A stretch of 64,000 nucleotides of DNA from Ulvibacter algarum (GTDB lineage: Bacteria; Bacteroidota; Bacteroidia; Flavobacteriales; Flavobacteriaceae). The notes below the pieces were generated by a model. It made no database searches. It saw only the letters and a program-made list of their open reading frames with translations, and was not told the origin of the DNA. Shown in pieces: positions 44,582-53,413 of the stretch. The stretch covers positions 34,218 through 98,217 of the forward strand of contig CANLBJ010000010.1 of the NCBI GenBank assembly GCA_947488905.1. The letters run 5' to 3'. A program made the translations under genes and the position numbers. Position 1 is the first letter of the stretch. Every line of letters begins with the position of its first letter.

Positions 44582-45475
44582 GTGGCGACACTAGAAACAC
44601 AAATACCAAAAGTCTCTGTAATTAAAAATTTTACAGAAATAACTAAAATCAGACTCTCAGTGAGTGTGGTCTTCTCTTCTGTCGCAGGGTATTTACTAGG
44701 CTGTGACACTATAGATTTTATGACCTTGTTGCTTTTAAGCGTGGGTGGTTATTGTATGGTGGGTGCATCTAATGTGTACAACCAGATGCTTGAGAAAGAT
44801 CTTGATGTATTAATGGATCGTACAAAAAACAGACCGCTTCCTGCTGGTACAATGTCTATGGTTACGGCTGGTATAATTGCCGTTACACTTACCCTTATTG
44901 GTCTTGCAGTACTCTACATAATAAACCCGCAGACGGCAATGTTTGGTGGGATTTCTATCTTTATGTATGTGGCGCTTTACACGCCAATGAAAACAAGAAC
45001 ACCGCTTTCTGTTTTTGTAGGTGCTTTTCCTGGCGCCATCCCTTTTATGTTAGGATGGGTTGCGGCTACTAATGAGTTTGGGATAGAAGCAGGCACCTTA
45101 TTTATGATACAATTTTTCTGGCAGTTTCCTCATTTTTGGGCAATAGGCTGGTTTTTATATGAAGATTATAAAAAAGGAGGCTTCTTTATGCTACCTAATG
45201 GTAAAAGAAATAAAGGTACAGCAGTACAAGTTATTTTTTACACATTGTGGACCATTTTAGCTTCACTGATCCCTGCATTTAATGTGACGGGAGATTTAAA
45301 GTTAAGTGTAGTTGCCGCAATATTAATTGGTGCAATTGGATTATGGATGTTATTTTATGCCATACGTTTATACAAATTGCAAACAGATAAAGCTGCAAAA
45401 CAATTGATGCTTGTGAGTGTGAGTTACATTACTCTTTTACAGGTTATATATGTGGCAGATAAATTTATAAGATAA
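44582..45475 (+). CDS. ctaB: protoheme IX farnesyltransferase (heme O synthase)
   Basis: UbiA-type membrane prenyltransferase that farnesylates heme B to heme O for cytochrome oxidase. The 297 residues contain seven to nine membrane segments and the aspartate-rich motif ASNVYNQMLEKDLDVLMDRT (N64, D73, D75, D79), plus a second YTPMKTRTPLSVFVGAFPGA stretch. The start is GTG at 44582. The stop overlaps the next ATG by one base (45475). First gene of the cytochrome oxidase cluster. Confidence 0.95.
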   Translation: MATLETQIPKVSVIKNFTEITKIRLSVSVVFSSVAGYLLGCDTIDFMTLLLLSVGGYCMVGASNVYNQMLEKDLDVLMDRTKNRPLPAGTMSMVTAGIIAVTLTLIGLAVLYIINPQTAMFGGISIFMYVALYTPMKTRTPLSVFVGAFPGAIPFMLGWVAATNEFGIEAGTLFMIQFFWQFPHFWAIGWFLYEDYKKGGFFMLPNGKRNKGTAVQVIFYTLWTILASLIPAFNVTGDLKLSVVAAILIGAIGLWMLFYAIRLYKLQTDKAAKQLMLVSVSYITLLQVIYVADKFIR

Positions 45476-46092
45476 TGGAGCAAACTATTTCTGAACAAAA
45501 AAAATTACTAATCGTTGAGCAGGACAAAGAACTTGTAGAAAAAACGAACCGCGCAAAAAAGATGATGCTCTGGTTTGGGATTATCAGCTTATCAATGAGT
45601 TTTGCAGGACTAACTAGTGCTTATGTAGTAAGTAAAGAGCGCCCAGACTGGTTAACAGATTTTGAGATACCAGAGGCATTTTACATTAGCCTTATACTTA
45701 TAATAGCGAGTAGTATTACTATGATTTTAGCCAAAATTGCGGTTAAAAAAGAGAAGAACAGTCAAGGAATGATACTCCTTATCACTACTTTTCTTCTTGG
45801 TATAGCATTTATTTATTTTCAATTTATTGGCTTTAAAGAGATAATAGCAAACGGATATTATTTTACGGGAGCAGAAAGCACAATTACAACTTCGTTTATT
45901 TATCTTGTTGTTTTAATGCACTTGGCACACATTATTGCTGGGCTTATAGCACTACTTGTCGTAATTTATAATCATTCTAGACAAAGGTATGCAAAGGGAA
46001 AAACGCTAGGAATAGAACTAGCAGCGACTTTCTGGCATTTTGTGGATATCCTCTGGATTTATCTGTTTTTCTTTTTCTATTTTGTGAGATAA
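45475..46092 (+). CDS. heme-copper oxidase subunit III (short form)
   Basis: A 205-residue membrane protein with five segments, the core of cytochrome oxidase subunit III. LMHLAHIIAGLIALLVV and TFWHFVDILWIYLFFFFYFV are typical of the family. Translation is coupled to ctaB. A second, longer subunit III gene follows after 44 bases with its own TATTTTTG box, an arrangement usual in Flavobacteriaceae. It may be a structural partner or a variant subunit. Confidence 0.9.
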   Translation: MEQTISEQKKLLIVEQDKELVEKTNRAKKMMLWFGIISLSMSFAGLTSAYVVSKERPDWLTDFEIPEAFYISLILIIASSITMILAKIAVKKEKNSQGMILLITTFLLGIAFIYFQFIGFKEIIANGYYFTGAESTITTSFIYLVVLMHLAHIIAGLIALLVVIYNHSRQRYAKGKTLGIELAATFWHFVDILWIYLFFFFYFVR

Positions 46093-46102
46093 AAAATTAA
46101 CG

Positions 46103-46110
46103 TATTTTTG
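46103..46110 (+). promoter_or_regulatory. TAnnTTTG promoter box before the second subunit III gene
   Basis: TATTTTTG lies 26 bases before the ATG at 46137, suggesting an internal promoter within the oxidase cluster. Confidence 0.4.
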
Positions 46111-46136
46111 AACTTTATTAAAAATTAAATTTTTCT

Positions 46137-47120
46137 ATGGATACAACTGTTGATACAACAGCTCCTGAAGGTGCATGGAGCGGAGGTAATAACCGCCCAT
46201 TTAAAGCCAGTTATGGTAAAATGATGATGTGGTTTTTTATCGTATCTGATGCCTTAACATTTTCTGGGTTTCTTGCCGCTTACGGTTTTTCGAGATATAA
46301 GTTTGTAGATGCTTGGCCAATAGCCGATGAAGTATTTACTCACTTTCCATTTTTACACGGTGTAGATGCGCCTATGTATTATGTGGCATTTATGACCTTT
46401 ATACTTATATTTTCTTCTGTAACTATGGTACTTGCCGTAGATGCAGGACATAAAATGCAACAGAATAAGGTGATTATTTACATGTTCTTAACCATTATTG
46501 GTGGGGCAATCTTTGTAGGTTCTCAAGCTTGGGAATGGAATACCTTCATTAAAGGTGACTACGGTGCCGTAGAAACTAAAGGTGGAAAAATTATTCAATT
46601 CTTAGATAAAGAAGGTAATCGTGTAGGTCTTAAAGATTTTGCAGTGGATCTTCATGAAACAAGAACTTCTCAAGAAGCTAGCAAAGGTATTTGGTTTGAT
46701 AGTGAAGAAGTAACTAGAACTACATACTCTTTTGAAGAAGTAAAAGCTGGTTTCTTAGCAAATGACAATCTTTTAATAAGAACTCAATACTTAGATGAGC
46801 ACGGTCACCCTACAGTTTTATCTAGAGCAGAGAGTGAAGCAAAATTAATTAATGATGGTAAACTAGTTGTTGAAGGTGCAAACCTGAGACATAACGAATA
46901 TGGATCGCCACTATTTGCAGATTTCTTTTTCTTCATTACTGGTTTTCACGGTTTTCACGTACTATCTGGTGTGATCATTAACTGTATCATATTCTTCAAC
47001 GTAGTTATAGGAACTTACGAAAGAAGAGGACACTATGAAATGGTTGAGAAAGTTGGTCTTTACTGGCACTTTGTCGATCTAGTATGGGTATTTGTATTTA
47101 CATTCTTTTACTTGGTTTAA
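46137..47120 (+). CDS. cytochrome c oxidase subunit III (long form with insertion)
   Basis: A 327-residue subunit III. The membrane core is split: segments at about 30-50, 82-100 and 113-130, then a hydrophilic insertion (about 138-257) and two to three segments in the C-terminal part (TGFHGFHVLSG and LYWHFVDLVWVFVFTFFYL). The insertion is charged, lacks cysteines and probably faces the periplasm or cytosol as one folded unit. Such insertions occur in related flavobacterial proteins. Subunits I and II are not in this window. Confidence 0.92.
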   Translation: MDTTVDTTAPEGAWSGGNNRPFKASYGKMMMWFFIVSDALTFSGFLAAYGFSRYKFVDAWPIADEVFTHFPFLHGVDAPMYYVAFMTFILIFSSVTMVLAVDAGHKMQQNKVIIYMFLTIIGGAIFVGSQAWEWNTFIKGDYGAVETKGGKIIQFLDKEGNRVGLKDFAVDLHETRTSQEASKGIWFDSEEVTRTTYSFEEVKAGFLANDNLLIRTQYLDEHGHPTVLSRAESEAKLINDGKLVVEGANLRHNEYGSPLFADFFFFITGFHGFHVLSGVIINCIIFFNVVIGTYERRGHYEMVEKVGLYWHFVDLVWVFVFTFFYLV

Positions 47121-47151
47121 TCACCGAGCAACAAAAAATTAAACGTCAACA

Positions 47152-47595
47152 ATGGCACACGCAGAACATAATTTAGCAATCTTTAGAGGTCGCTTAAAGT
47201 TTAAATCTAACGTACAGAAGATTTGGGGAGTTTTCACTCTATTATCTATTATTACAATTGTAGAAGTATACTTAGGTATCATCAAACCTGAAAGCTTAAT
47301 GACATCATTTATGTCAGAGTTTGAAGGTGGATTCTTTGCAACTTTAGGAAATATCTTTTTATCGCCTTTCATCTATATGAAACCGCTTAACTTGATATTT
47401 ATCGTATTAACACTTGTTAAAGCATATTATATCACTTGGGACTTCATGCATATGCGTGATGAAGCAAAAGGATTACGCCGTGCGGTAGTATGGACAGGAA
47501 TATTCTTAATTTGTTACCTAGTTATGATTTTATTATTTGAAGGTGATTACATCTTTGAGGTATACAAAGCAAACTATATTAAGTTTGACTTTTAA
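47152..47595 (+). CDS. cytochrome c oxidase subunit IV family protein
   Basis: A 147-residue membrane protein with three to four segments, typical of the small subunit IV/COX4-type proteins of bacterial oxidases. VQKIWGVFTLLSIITIVEVY and NLIFIVLTLVKAYYITWDFM are the recognisable stretches. It follows the second subunit III gene by 31 bases and is closed by a terminator (47626-47654). Confidence 0.85.
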   Translation: MAHAEHNLAIFRGRLKFKSNVQKIWGVFTLLSIITIVEVYLGIIKPESLMTSFMSEFEGGFFATLGNIFLSPFIYMKPLNLIFIVLTLVKAYYITWDFMHMRDEAKGLRRAVVWTGIFLICYLVMILLFEGDYIFEVYKANYIKFDF

Positions 47596-47625
47596 TCAAC
47601 TTTCTTCGGAAATATTATAATAATG

Positions 47626-47654
47626 AAAGCCTCGTTAACGCGAGGCTTTTTTTT
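47626..47654 (+). terminator. Rho-independent terminator after the cox subunit IV gene
   Basis: AAAGCCTCG (47626-47634) and CGAGGCTTT (47641-47649) with a six-base loop, followed by further T. A CTTCGGAAA copy (47604-47612) lies just before it. Confidence 0.9.
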
Positions 47655-47709
47655 GTACTATAACTAACACAATAAAGTTAATTATGTTGTAATAACAGCT
47701 TACAGTCTG

Positions 47710-47717
47710 TATTTTTG
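47710..47717 (+). promoter_or_regulatory. TAnnTTTG box immediately before the SCO-like gene pair
   Basis: TATTTTTG ends 6 bases before the ATG at 47724, predicting a leaderless transcript for the SCO-DUF420 unit. Confidence 0.5.
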
Positions 47718-47723
47718 CATACT

Positions 47724-48389
47724 ATGGAACAACAACCACAAAAGAAGAAATTTCTTGTACTTGCAGTACTATTTTTGCTACCCATAACCGTCTATTTATT
47801 TTTCGCCTCTGGTGTAAATAATTTTGGAAAACTCCCTGTAGTATCTGAAAATGTTTCTGAAATTTCAAACTTTAAAGATCTTGACGGTGCATCTGTTCAG
47901 CTAGAAGATAGAATAACGGTTCTTGGCTTTTTTGGCGACAATCTTTTAGACAATAAAGCATACGCATTCAACTTAGCCCACAAGATTTACAAGAAAAATC
48001 ATCAATTTAAAGAATTCCAGTTTGTAATTCTATTGCCAGAGTCAGCGCGCAATCAAGCGCTTATTCTCAAAAACAAAATTGAAGAAATCGCACCTACTAC
48101 TTCATGGAAATTTGCTTTTGGCGAACCTAAAGAAATAGAACAAGTGTTTAACTCTTTAAACTCTAGACTTACATTAAGAGCAGATAATTCTAGCCCATAT
48201 GTATTTATAATTGATAAAGAAAGAAACCTTAGAGGTCGTGATGACGATGATGATGCAGAAGATGGTATCCTTTATGGTTTTGACTCTAGTATAATAGCAG
48301 AGATAAACAATAAAATGAGTGACGATGTAAAAGTGCTACTAGCAGAATACAGAGATGCTCGTAAAGACAAATCTAAACGTAAAATATAA
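47724..48389 (+). CDS. cysteine-free thioredoxin/SCO-like membrane protein
   Basis: A 221-residue protein with one N-terminal membrane segment (about 10-30) and an extracytoplasmic domain. RITVLGFFGDNLLDNKAYAF and PYVFIIDKERNLRGR resemble the strand-helix start and the late strand of SCO/thioredoxin folds, but the protein contains no cysteine at all, so copper binding of the SCO kind is ruled out. An acidic run DDDDDAEDG follows. The start at 47724 is preferred over an upstream TTG (47715) that lies inside the promoter box. It overlaps the true SCO gene by one base, so the two are probably partners. Confidence 0.65.
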   Translation: MEQQPQKKKFLVLAVLFLLPITVYLFFASGVNNFGKLPVVSENVSEISNFKDLDGASVQLEDRITVLGFFGDNLLDNKAYAFNLAHKIYKKNHQFKEFQFVILLPESARNQALILKNKIEEIAPTTSWKFAFGEPKEIEQVFNSLNSRLTLRADNSSPYVFIIDKERNLRGRDDDDDAEDGILYGFDSSIIAEINNKMSDDVKVLLAEYRDARKDKSKRKI

Positions 48390-49084
48390 TGAGCAAGAAA
48401 AACTCTTACTTAGGCTTAGCAGTGGTGGTTCTCATCTTTGCAATTATTTTTATCCCAAAAATTCACGATCGCATTGTAAATGGCACAACAGTAGACAGTA
48501 ATAGATCTAGTGACGCGGTAAATCAAAGCAAGGGTTTAGAAGGACGTAAATCTGGTGATATGATTACCATCAACGAAGTTCCCTCTTTCACCTTTACAAA
48601 CCAAAACAATAAAACAATCACTAATGCAGACTATAATGACAAGGTTTATGTAGTAGAGTTCTTTTTTAGCACCTGCCCTAGTATTTGCCCAGTGATGAAT
48701 AAAAACATGCAACAAGTACAAGATGCTTTTGCTACTAATAAAGATTTTGGGATAGCTTCTTTTAGCATAGACCCATCTTATGACACTCCAGAAGTATTAA
48801 AAGCTTATGCAGATAGTTATGACGTAACACACCCTAACTGGAATTTCTTAACAGGAGAAAAAGCAGACATTATGAAGTTGAGCAATGAAGGTTTTAAACT
48901 TTATGCAGCAGAAAGTGCAGAAGCAGAAGGCGGTTTTGAACACTCTGGAATGTTTGCCTTAATAGATAAAGACGGTAACGTTACTTCAAGAATAGACGAA
49001 AACGGAAACCCACTTATTTACTACAACGGTCTTGAACAAGAAGGTATTGATATGCTTATAGAAGACATTAAAAAAATATTATAA
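48389..49084 (+). CDS. SCO family copper chaperone for cytochrome oxidase
   Basis: SCO1/SenC-type protein that delivers copper to the CuA site of oxidase subunit II. The 231 residues have an N-terminal membrane anchor (8-23) and a thioredoxin-fold domain with C96-x3-C100 (STCPSICPVM) and H185 (FEHSGMF), the full copper-ligand set. It lies between a Cys-free homologue-like gene and DUF420, all with overlapping or adjacent ends. Confidence 0.94.
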   Translation: MSKKNSYLGLAVVVLIFAIIFIPKIHDRIVNGTTVDSNRSSDAVNQSKGLEGRKSGDMITINEVPSFTFTNQNNKTITNADYNDKVYVVEFFFSTCPSICPVMNKNMQQVQDAFATNKDFGIASFSIDPSYDTPEVLKAYADSYDVTHPNWNFLTGEKADIMKLSNEGFKLYAAESAEAEGGFEHSGMFALIDKDGNVTSRIDENGNPLIYYNGLEQEGIDMLIEDIKKIL

Positions 49085-49615
49085 ATGATAGAGAACGAAA
49101 AACAAATAGAAAAAAAATACAATATTTGGATTTGGGTATTATCAATTATAATCCCAATTGCGGTAGCTATTCTATTTACTGTTAAAATACCCGGCGTAGA
49201 GAGAATGGGGTTCTTACCTCCTATTTACGCAACAATAAATGCTATAACTGCAGCTTTATTAGTACTCGCTGTGATAATGATAAAACGAGGTAAGCGCAAT
49301 GCTCATGAACTCTTTATGAAATCTGCCATCACACTCTCTGTAATATTTTTAGTACTCTATGTTATTTATCATATGACTAGTGATTCTACCCCTTTTGGCG
49401 GAGAAGGTACCATTAGAAGCATTTATTTTTTCTTGCTAATTAGTCATATCATATTATCAATAGTAGTCATACCATTTGTACTAATCACGTATGTTCGCGC
49501 TATATCTGGTAACTTTAAAATGCATAAAAAAATTGCTCGTATTACATTTCCTCTTTGGTTATATGTTGCGGTAACTGGAGTCATTGTTTATTTTATGATC
49601 TCACCATACTATTAA
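49085..49615 (+). CDS. DUF420 domain-containing membrane protein
   Basis: A 176-residue integral membrane protein with five segments. DUF420 proteins (CtaM-like in Bacillus) help assemble heme-copper oxidases, which suits the location. Conserved histidines are visible at HELFMK, YHMTSD and SHIILS. It directly follows the SCO gene without spacer. Confidence 0.9.
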   Translation: MIENEKQIEKKYNIWIWVLSIIIPIAVAILFTVKIPGVERMGFLPPIYATINAITAALLVLAVIMIKRGKRNAHELFMKSAITLSVIFLVLYVIYHMTSDSTPFGGEGTIRSIYFFLLISHIILSIVVIPFVLITYVRAISGNFKMHKKIARITFPLWLYVAVTGVIVYFMISPYY

Positions 49616-49616
49616 T

Positions 49617-49853
49617 ATGAAACGTATTCTAGCCATATCCATCCTTCTTATTCTTTTTAGCCTTCCGGCAGATGCTCAGTGTGCTATGTGTCGTGCTGTA
49701 TTAGAGAGCGATGCAGACACTGGGATGGCACAAGGCGTTAATAATGGTATTGTCTATTTAATGATTTTCCCTTACCTACTAGTAGGCGGTGTTGTCTTTG
49801 CTGTTTATAAAACCATTAAAAAGGCAAGAAAGAGTAAAGACGCTACCTCTTAG
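49617..49853 (+). CDS. small exported membrane protein with CxxC motif
   Basis: A 78-residue protein: signal peptide MKRILAISILLILFSLPADA, then QCAMCRA with a CxxC pair at C22/C25, and one membrane segment (about 45-65). A basic C-terminus ends it. It is a regular last member of the SCO-DUF420 unit in relatives; the CxxC could handle copper or a thiol during oxidase assembly, which is an inference. Confidence 0.8.
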   Translation: MKRILAISILLILFSLPADAQCAMCRAVLESDADTGMAQGVNNGIVYLMIFPYLLVGGVVFAVYKTIKKARKSKDATS

Positions 49854-50051
49854 ACAATAATCAACTTCATATTTCTGCAAAGCATTTATTGCTTCTGAAA
49901 TTTTATTACATCACAACTGTAACATTTTATTAAAACTTTAGTCTTAATAGAAGAGACAACCAACAACCTAGTTCCCAAACAAAGTCTTAACAAATAATTC
50001 ACATTCTTAGAACGCCTTAGTGCGTTTCTTTGCAATGCATTTACTATTTAT

Positions 50052-50759
50052 ATGATTGACTTACAGAACATCCACAAATCTTACAAGACAGGAACCAACT
50101 CCTTACACGTCCTTAAAGGCATAGACTTTCACGTAAAAGAAGGAGAGATGGTATCAATAATGGGGTCTTCCGGTTCTGGAAAGTCTACTTTATTAAATAT
50201 TTTAGGAATGCTTGATGAAGCTGACGAAGGTTCTTACACCCTTGATGGCAAATCTATACGCAACCTTAACGAAAAAATTGCCGCACAATATCGCAACAAG
50301 TTTTTAGGGTTCATATTTCAGTCTTTTAACCTTATTAATTACAAAACTGCATTAGATAATGTAGCAATGCCTTTATACTACCAAGGAGTAAAACGTGCAG
50401 AACGCACAGACAAAGCTATGCATTACCTAGAAAAAGTAGGACTCGCACAATGGGCTACTCACTTACCTAACGAACTTTCTGGTGGTCAAAAACAACGTGT
50501 AGCCATTGCTCGAGCATTAGCAAGTGACCCTAAAGTATTACTAGCAGATGAGCCTACAGGCGCACTTGACACAAAAACTTCTTATGAAGTGATGGAACTT
50601 ATACAAGGTATTAATGATGAAGGTAAAACAATTCTTGTTGTAACTCACGAAGATGATATTGCACAAATGACCAAGCGCATTGTAAACCTTAAAGATGGAC
50701 AGATTATAGACGACACACGCGTACAACAAGTACTCGCAAAAAATGCTGCAAATGTTTGA
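50052..50759 (+). CDS. ABC transporter ATP-binding protein (MacB/LolD type)
   Basis: A 235-residue ATPase: Walker A GSSGSGKS at 38-45, Q-loop FQSFNLI, signature LSGGQ at 142-146, Walker B VLLADEPTG to 170, and THEDD as the H-loop. The layout is that of MacB/LolD exporters that act as mechanotransducers rather than channels. The two permease genes follow; the first overlaps the 3' end. Confidence 0.94.
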   Translation: MIDLQNIHKSYKTGTNSLHVLKGIDFHVKEGEMVSIMGSSGSGKSTLLNILGMLDEADEGSYTLDGKSIRNLNEKIAAQYRNKFLGFIFQSFNLINYKTALDNVAMPLYYQGVKRAERTDKAMHYLEKVGLAQWATHLPNELSGGQKQRVAIARALASDPKVLLADEPTGALDTKTSYEVMELIQGINDEGKTILVVTHEDDIAQMTKRIVNLKDGQIIDDTRVQQVLAKNAANV

Positions 50760-51996
50760 TGTAGAACGCTGGCAAGAGATTTTTGAAACCATAGGGAAAA
50801 ACAAGTTAAGAACTTTCTTGACGGGTCTTTCTGTGGCTTCGGGTATCTTTATTTTAGTGATCTTATTAGGTTTTAGTAGCGGTATACAAAAAGGGGTAAA
50901 AACTCAGTTTGAACGTGATGCAACAAATAGCATACGCATAGGTACACGTATTACTACAAAAGAATACAAAGGGCTTAACCCTGGTAGACGTATTCAACTT
51001 CGCAATGAAGATTTTGAAGAACTCAACAGAAAATATGGTGACCAACTAGAGTTTAAAACCGCGCTCTATAATATGTGGGGAACTCAAGTTACCTATGAGG
51101 GTGAATCTGGAAACTACAGACTTGAAGGCGCTAGCCCAGACCAACAATTTATTGAGAATGCCAGCCTAACTTCTGGGCGTTTTTTATCTATGGATGATAT
51201 GGATGAGGCACGCAAGGTAGCCGTGATTGGTTATACAATACAGAAAGATTTATTTAAAGGAGCAGACCCTATTGGTAAAATGATTTCTGTCTATGGCATT
51301 AATTTTAAAGTTATAGGAGTATATACAGACCCAGGTGGATCTCGTGAAGAAAATAGATTTTTTGTACCATTAAAAACTGCTCAAATTTCTTTTGCTGCAG
51401 GAGATCGCATTCGTAACATTGCTTACACTATAAAGATGAGTGATAATTTTGACGAGGCAGTTGCAATGTCAAAAACACTCTCAGAAAACTTTGAAAAAGA
51501 CATTAAAGAAAAATATATCATCGCACCAGATGACAGGAGTGCAGTTAGAGTTGATAACACACTAGAAGAAGCAAAAAAGATTTACTCATTAATTGCTATG
51601 ATTCGCAATGTGTTTTGGTTTATTGGAATATTTACAATCATCGCAGGTGTTGTTGGCGTTGGTAATATCATGCTCATTATTGTAAAAGAAAGAACTAAAG
51701 AGATTGGTATCCGTAAAGCAATTGGCGCAGTACCCTCTTCTATTGTAGGTATGATTTTACAAGAGGCTATTTTCATTACATCAATCGCAGGGTTTTTAGG
51801 TTTGTTTGCAGGCGTAGGCCTACTCCAACTCATAAGCCCAATGGTAGATAACGACTTTATTAAAGCACCACAAGTAGATTTTACAACAGCAATTTCTACC
51901 GTTTTTATATTAATTATTGCAGGAGCCATTGCAGGATATATCCCTGCAAGACGTGCTGCAAAGATTAAACCTATTGAAGCCCTAAGAGAAGAATAG
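50752..51996 (+). CDS. MacB-like ABC transporter permease 1
   Basis: A 414-residue permease: one N-terminal membrane segment, a periplasmic MacB_PCD domain (about 50-250) and three C-terminal segments of the FtsX type. KERTKEIGIRKAIGA is the FtsX coupling motif and PARRAAKIKPIEALREE ends it. The start at ATG 50752 gives MFDVERW, parallel to the MFNRDRW start of the next gene; an ATG three codons earlier is less likely. Overlaps the ATPase gene by eight bases. Confidence 0.92.
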   Translation: MFDVERWQEIFETIGKNKLRTFLTGLSVASGIFILVILLGFSSGIQKGVKTQFERDATNSIRIGTRITTKEYKGLNPGRRIQLRNEDFEELNRKYGDQLEFKTALYNMWGTQVTYEGESGNYRLEGASPDQQFIENASLTSGRFLSMDDMDEARKVAVIGYTIQKDLFKGADPIGKMISVYGINFKVIGVYTDPGGSREENRFFVPLKTAQISFAAGDRIRNIAYTIKMSDNFDEAVAMSKTLSENFEKDIKEKYIIAPDDRSAVRVDNTLEEAKKIYSLIAMIRNVFWFIGIFTIIAGVVGVGNIMLIIVKERTKEIGIRKAIGAVPSSIVGMILQEAIFITSIAGFLGLFAGVGLLQLISPMVDNDFIKAPQVDFTTAISTVFILIIAGAIAGYIPARRAAKIKPIEALREE

Positions 51997-51997
51997 T

Positions 51998-53257
51998 ATG
52001 TTTAACAGAGACAGATGGACAGAAATACTTGAGGCACTTAACGCCAACCGTTTTAGAACTTTTCTAACAGCGTTTGGGGTGGCTTGGGGTATATTTATTC
52101 TCGTTGCACTACTAGCACTCATTAATGGCTTAAGAGCAGGTGTAAGCAAAGATTTTGGAGACTTTGCAACAAACTCCATGTATGTCTGGACTCAACAAAC
52201 CTCAATGCCTTATAAAGGTTTACCTAAAGGTAGAGGATTCCGTTTTAAACTAGAAGACATACAGGTACTAAAAGACAACTTTCCACAACTTACCTATGTA
52301 TCTCCACGTAATCAACTAGGCGGATATCAAGGTTCAAATAACGTGACCCGTAATGCTAGAACCGGAGCATTTACAATAAATGGTGATTATCCAGATTTCA
52401 TAAAACAACAACCCATGGACATCACACAGGGGCGTTTTATAAGCTACTCAGACATAGAAGAAAAACGAAAAGCTATCGTAATAGGCGTAGATGTTGTAAA
52501 ATCTTTATACGATAAAGACGAAGAAGTAATAGGAACTTACATTAAAATAAACGGTGTAAACTTTATGGTTGTTGGTGTATTTCAAGCTACCAATAGTGAT
52601 GGTAATAGTGAAGAAGAAGCAAATTCTATATTTGTACCCTTCACCACCTTTGGTCAAGTATTTAACTACGCAGACAACGTTAACTACATGGTAGCAACGG
52701 CAGAAGATGAAACGAGTATTACAGATTTAAAACCTCAAATACTAGCAAAACTAAGAGAGCAACGTACCGTGCATCCAGATGATGAGCGTGCTTTGGGTAA
52801 TTTTGACCGTGCAGAAGCCTTTGGTAAAGTAACAGGTCTCTTTGACATTTTAAGTTTTGTTGGCTTTTTTGTTGGCTTCCTCATATTAGCATCTGGCATG
52901 ATAGGTATTATAAACATAATGCTCATTGTTGTAAAAGAACGCACTAAAGAAATAGGAGTACGTAGAGCCATAGGCGCAAGCCCTTGGGATATTAGATCAC
53001 AGATAATGCAAGAGTCTTTAGTACTCACCATCATCTCTGGTATGTGCGGTGTTGCTGGAGCCGCAGGTCTTATCTGGGCAATGAATTATGCATTAGATCA
53101 ATCTGGACCCGTAGATAATTTTGCCAACCCAACCGTAAATATTGGTATTGTATTAATTGCATTATTAATCTTAATTATAGCTGGAATTCTAGCAGGTTTA
53201 ATACCCGCAATGAAAGCAACAAAGATGAAACCAGTAGACGCATTAAGAATAGAATAA
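51998..53257 (+). CDS. MacB-like ABC transporter permease 2
   Basis: A 419-residue permease, paralogue of the previous one, with the same layout: MFNRDRWTEILEALNANR start, MacB_PCD periplasmic domain, KERTKEIGVRRAIGA coupling motif and C-terminal KATKMKPVDALRIE. It follows permease 1 by one base, so the exporter is probably a heterodimer of permeases with one ATPase. A 156-base spacer with five 9-mer-type elements follows. Confidence 0.92.
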   Translation: MFNRDRWTEILEALNANRFRTFLTAFGVAWGIFILVALLALINGLRAGVSKDFGDFATNSMYVWTQQTSMPYKGLPKGRGFRFKLEDIQVLKDNFPQLTYVSPRNQLGGYQGSNNVTRNARTGAFTINGDYPDFIKQQPMDITQGRFISYSDIEEKRKAIVIGVDVVKSLYDKDEEVIGTYIKINGVNFMVVGVFQATNSDGNSEEEANSIFVPFTTFGQVFNYADNVNYMVATAEDETSITDLKPQILAKLREQRTVHPDDERALGNFDRAEAFGKVTGLFDILSFVGFFVGFLILASGMIGIINIMLIVVKERTKEIGVRRAIGASPWDIRSQIMQESLVLTIISGMCGVAGAAGLIWAMNYALDQSGPVDNFANPTVNIGIVLIALLILIIAGILAGLIPAMKATKMKPVDALRIE

Positions 53258-53262
53258 CAATT

Positions 53263-53389
53263 ACTTCGGAAATTTTAAAGAATTACTATTTCCGTAGAAA
53301 AACAATACTAATTTCTGAAATATGATGAATTTGACATTTCAGGAAAAACAAAAAAAAGGATTGTGATTGAGTTCATATTTCCGAAGAAA
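53263..53389. repeat. cluster of five CTTCGGAAA-type elements
   Basis: CTTCGGAAA (53264-53272), TTTCCGTAG (53289-53297), TTTCTGAAA (53312-53320), TTTCAGGAAA (about 53337-53346) and TTTCCGAAG (53378-53386) fall within 130 bases between the permease and adaptor genes. No other spacer in the window is so dense in this repeat. Confidence 0.65.
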
Positions 53390-53413
53390 AAATAACAATA
53401 AGAATTACAAAAA

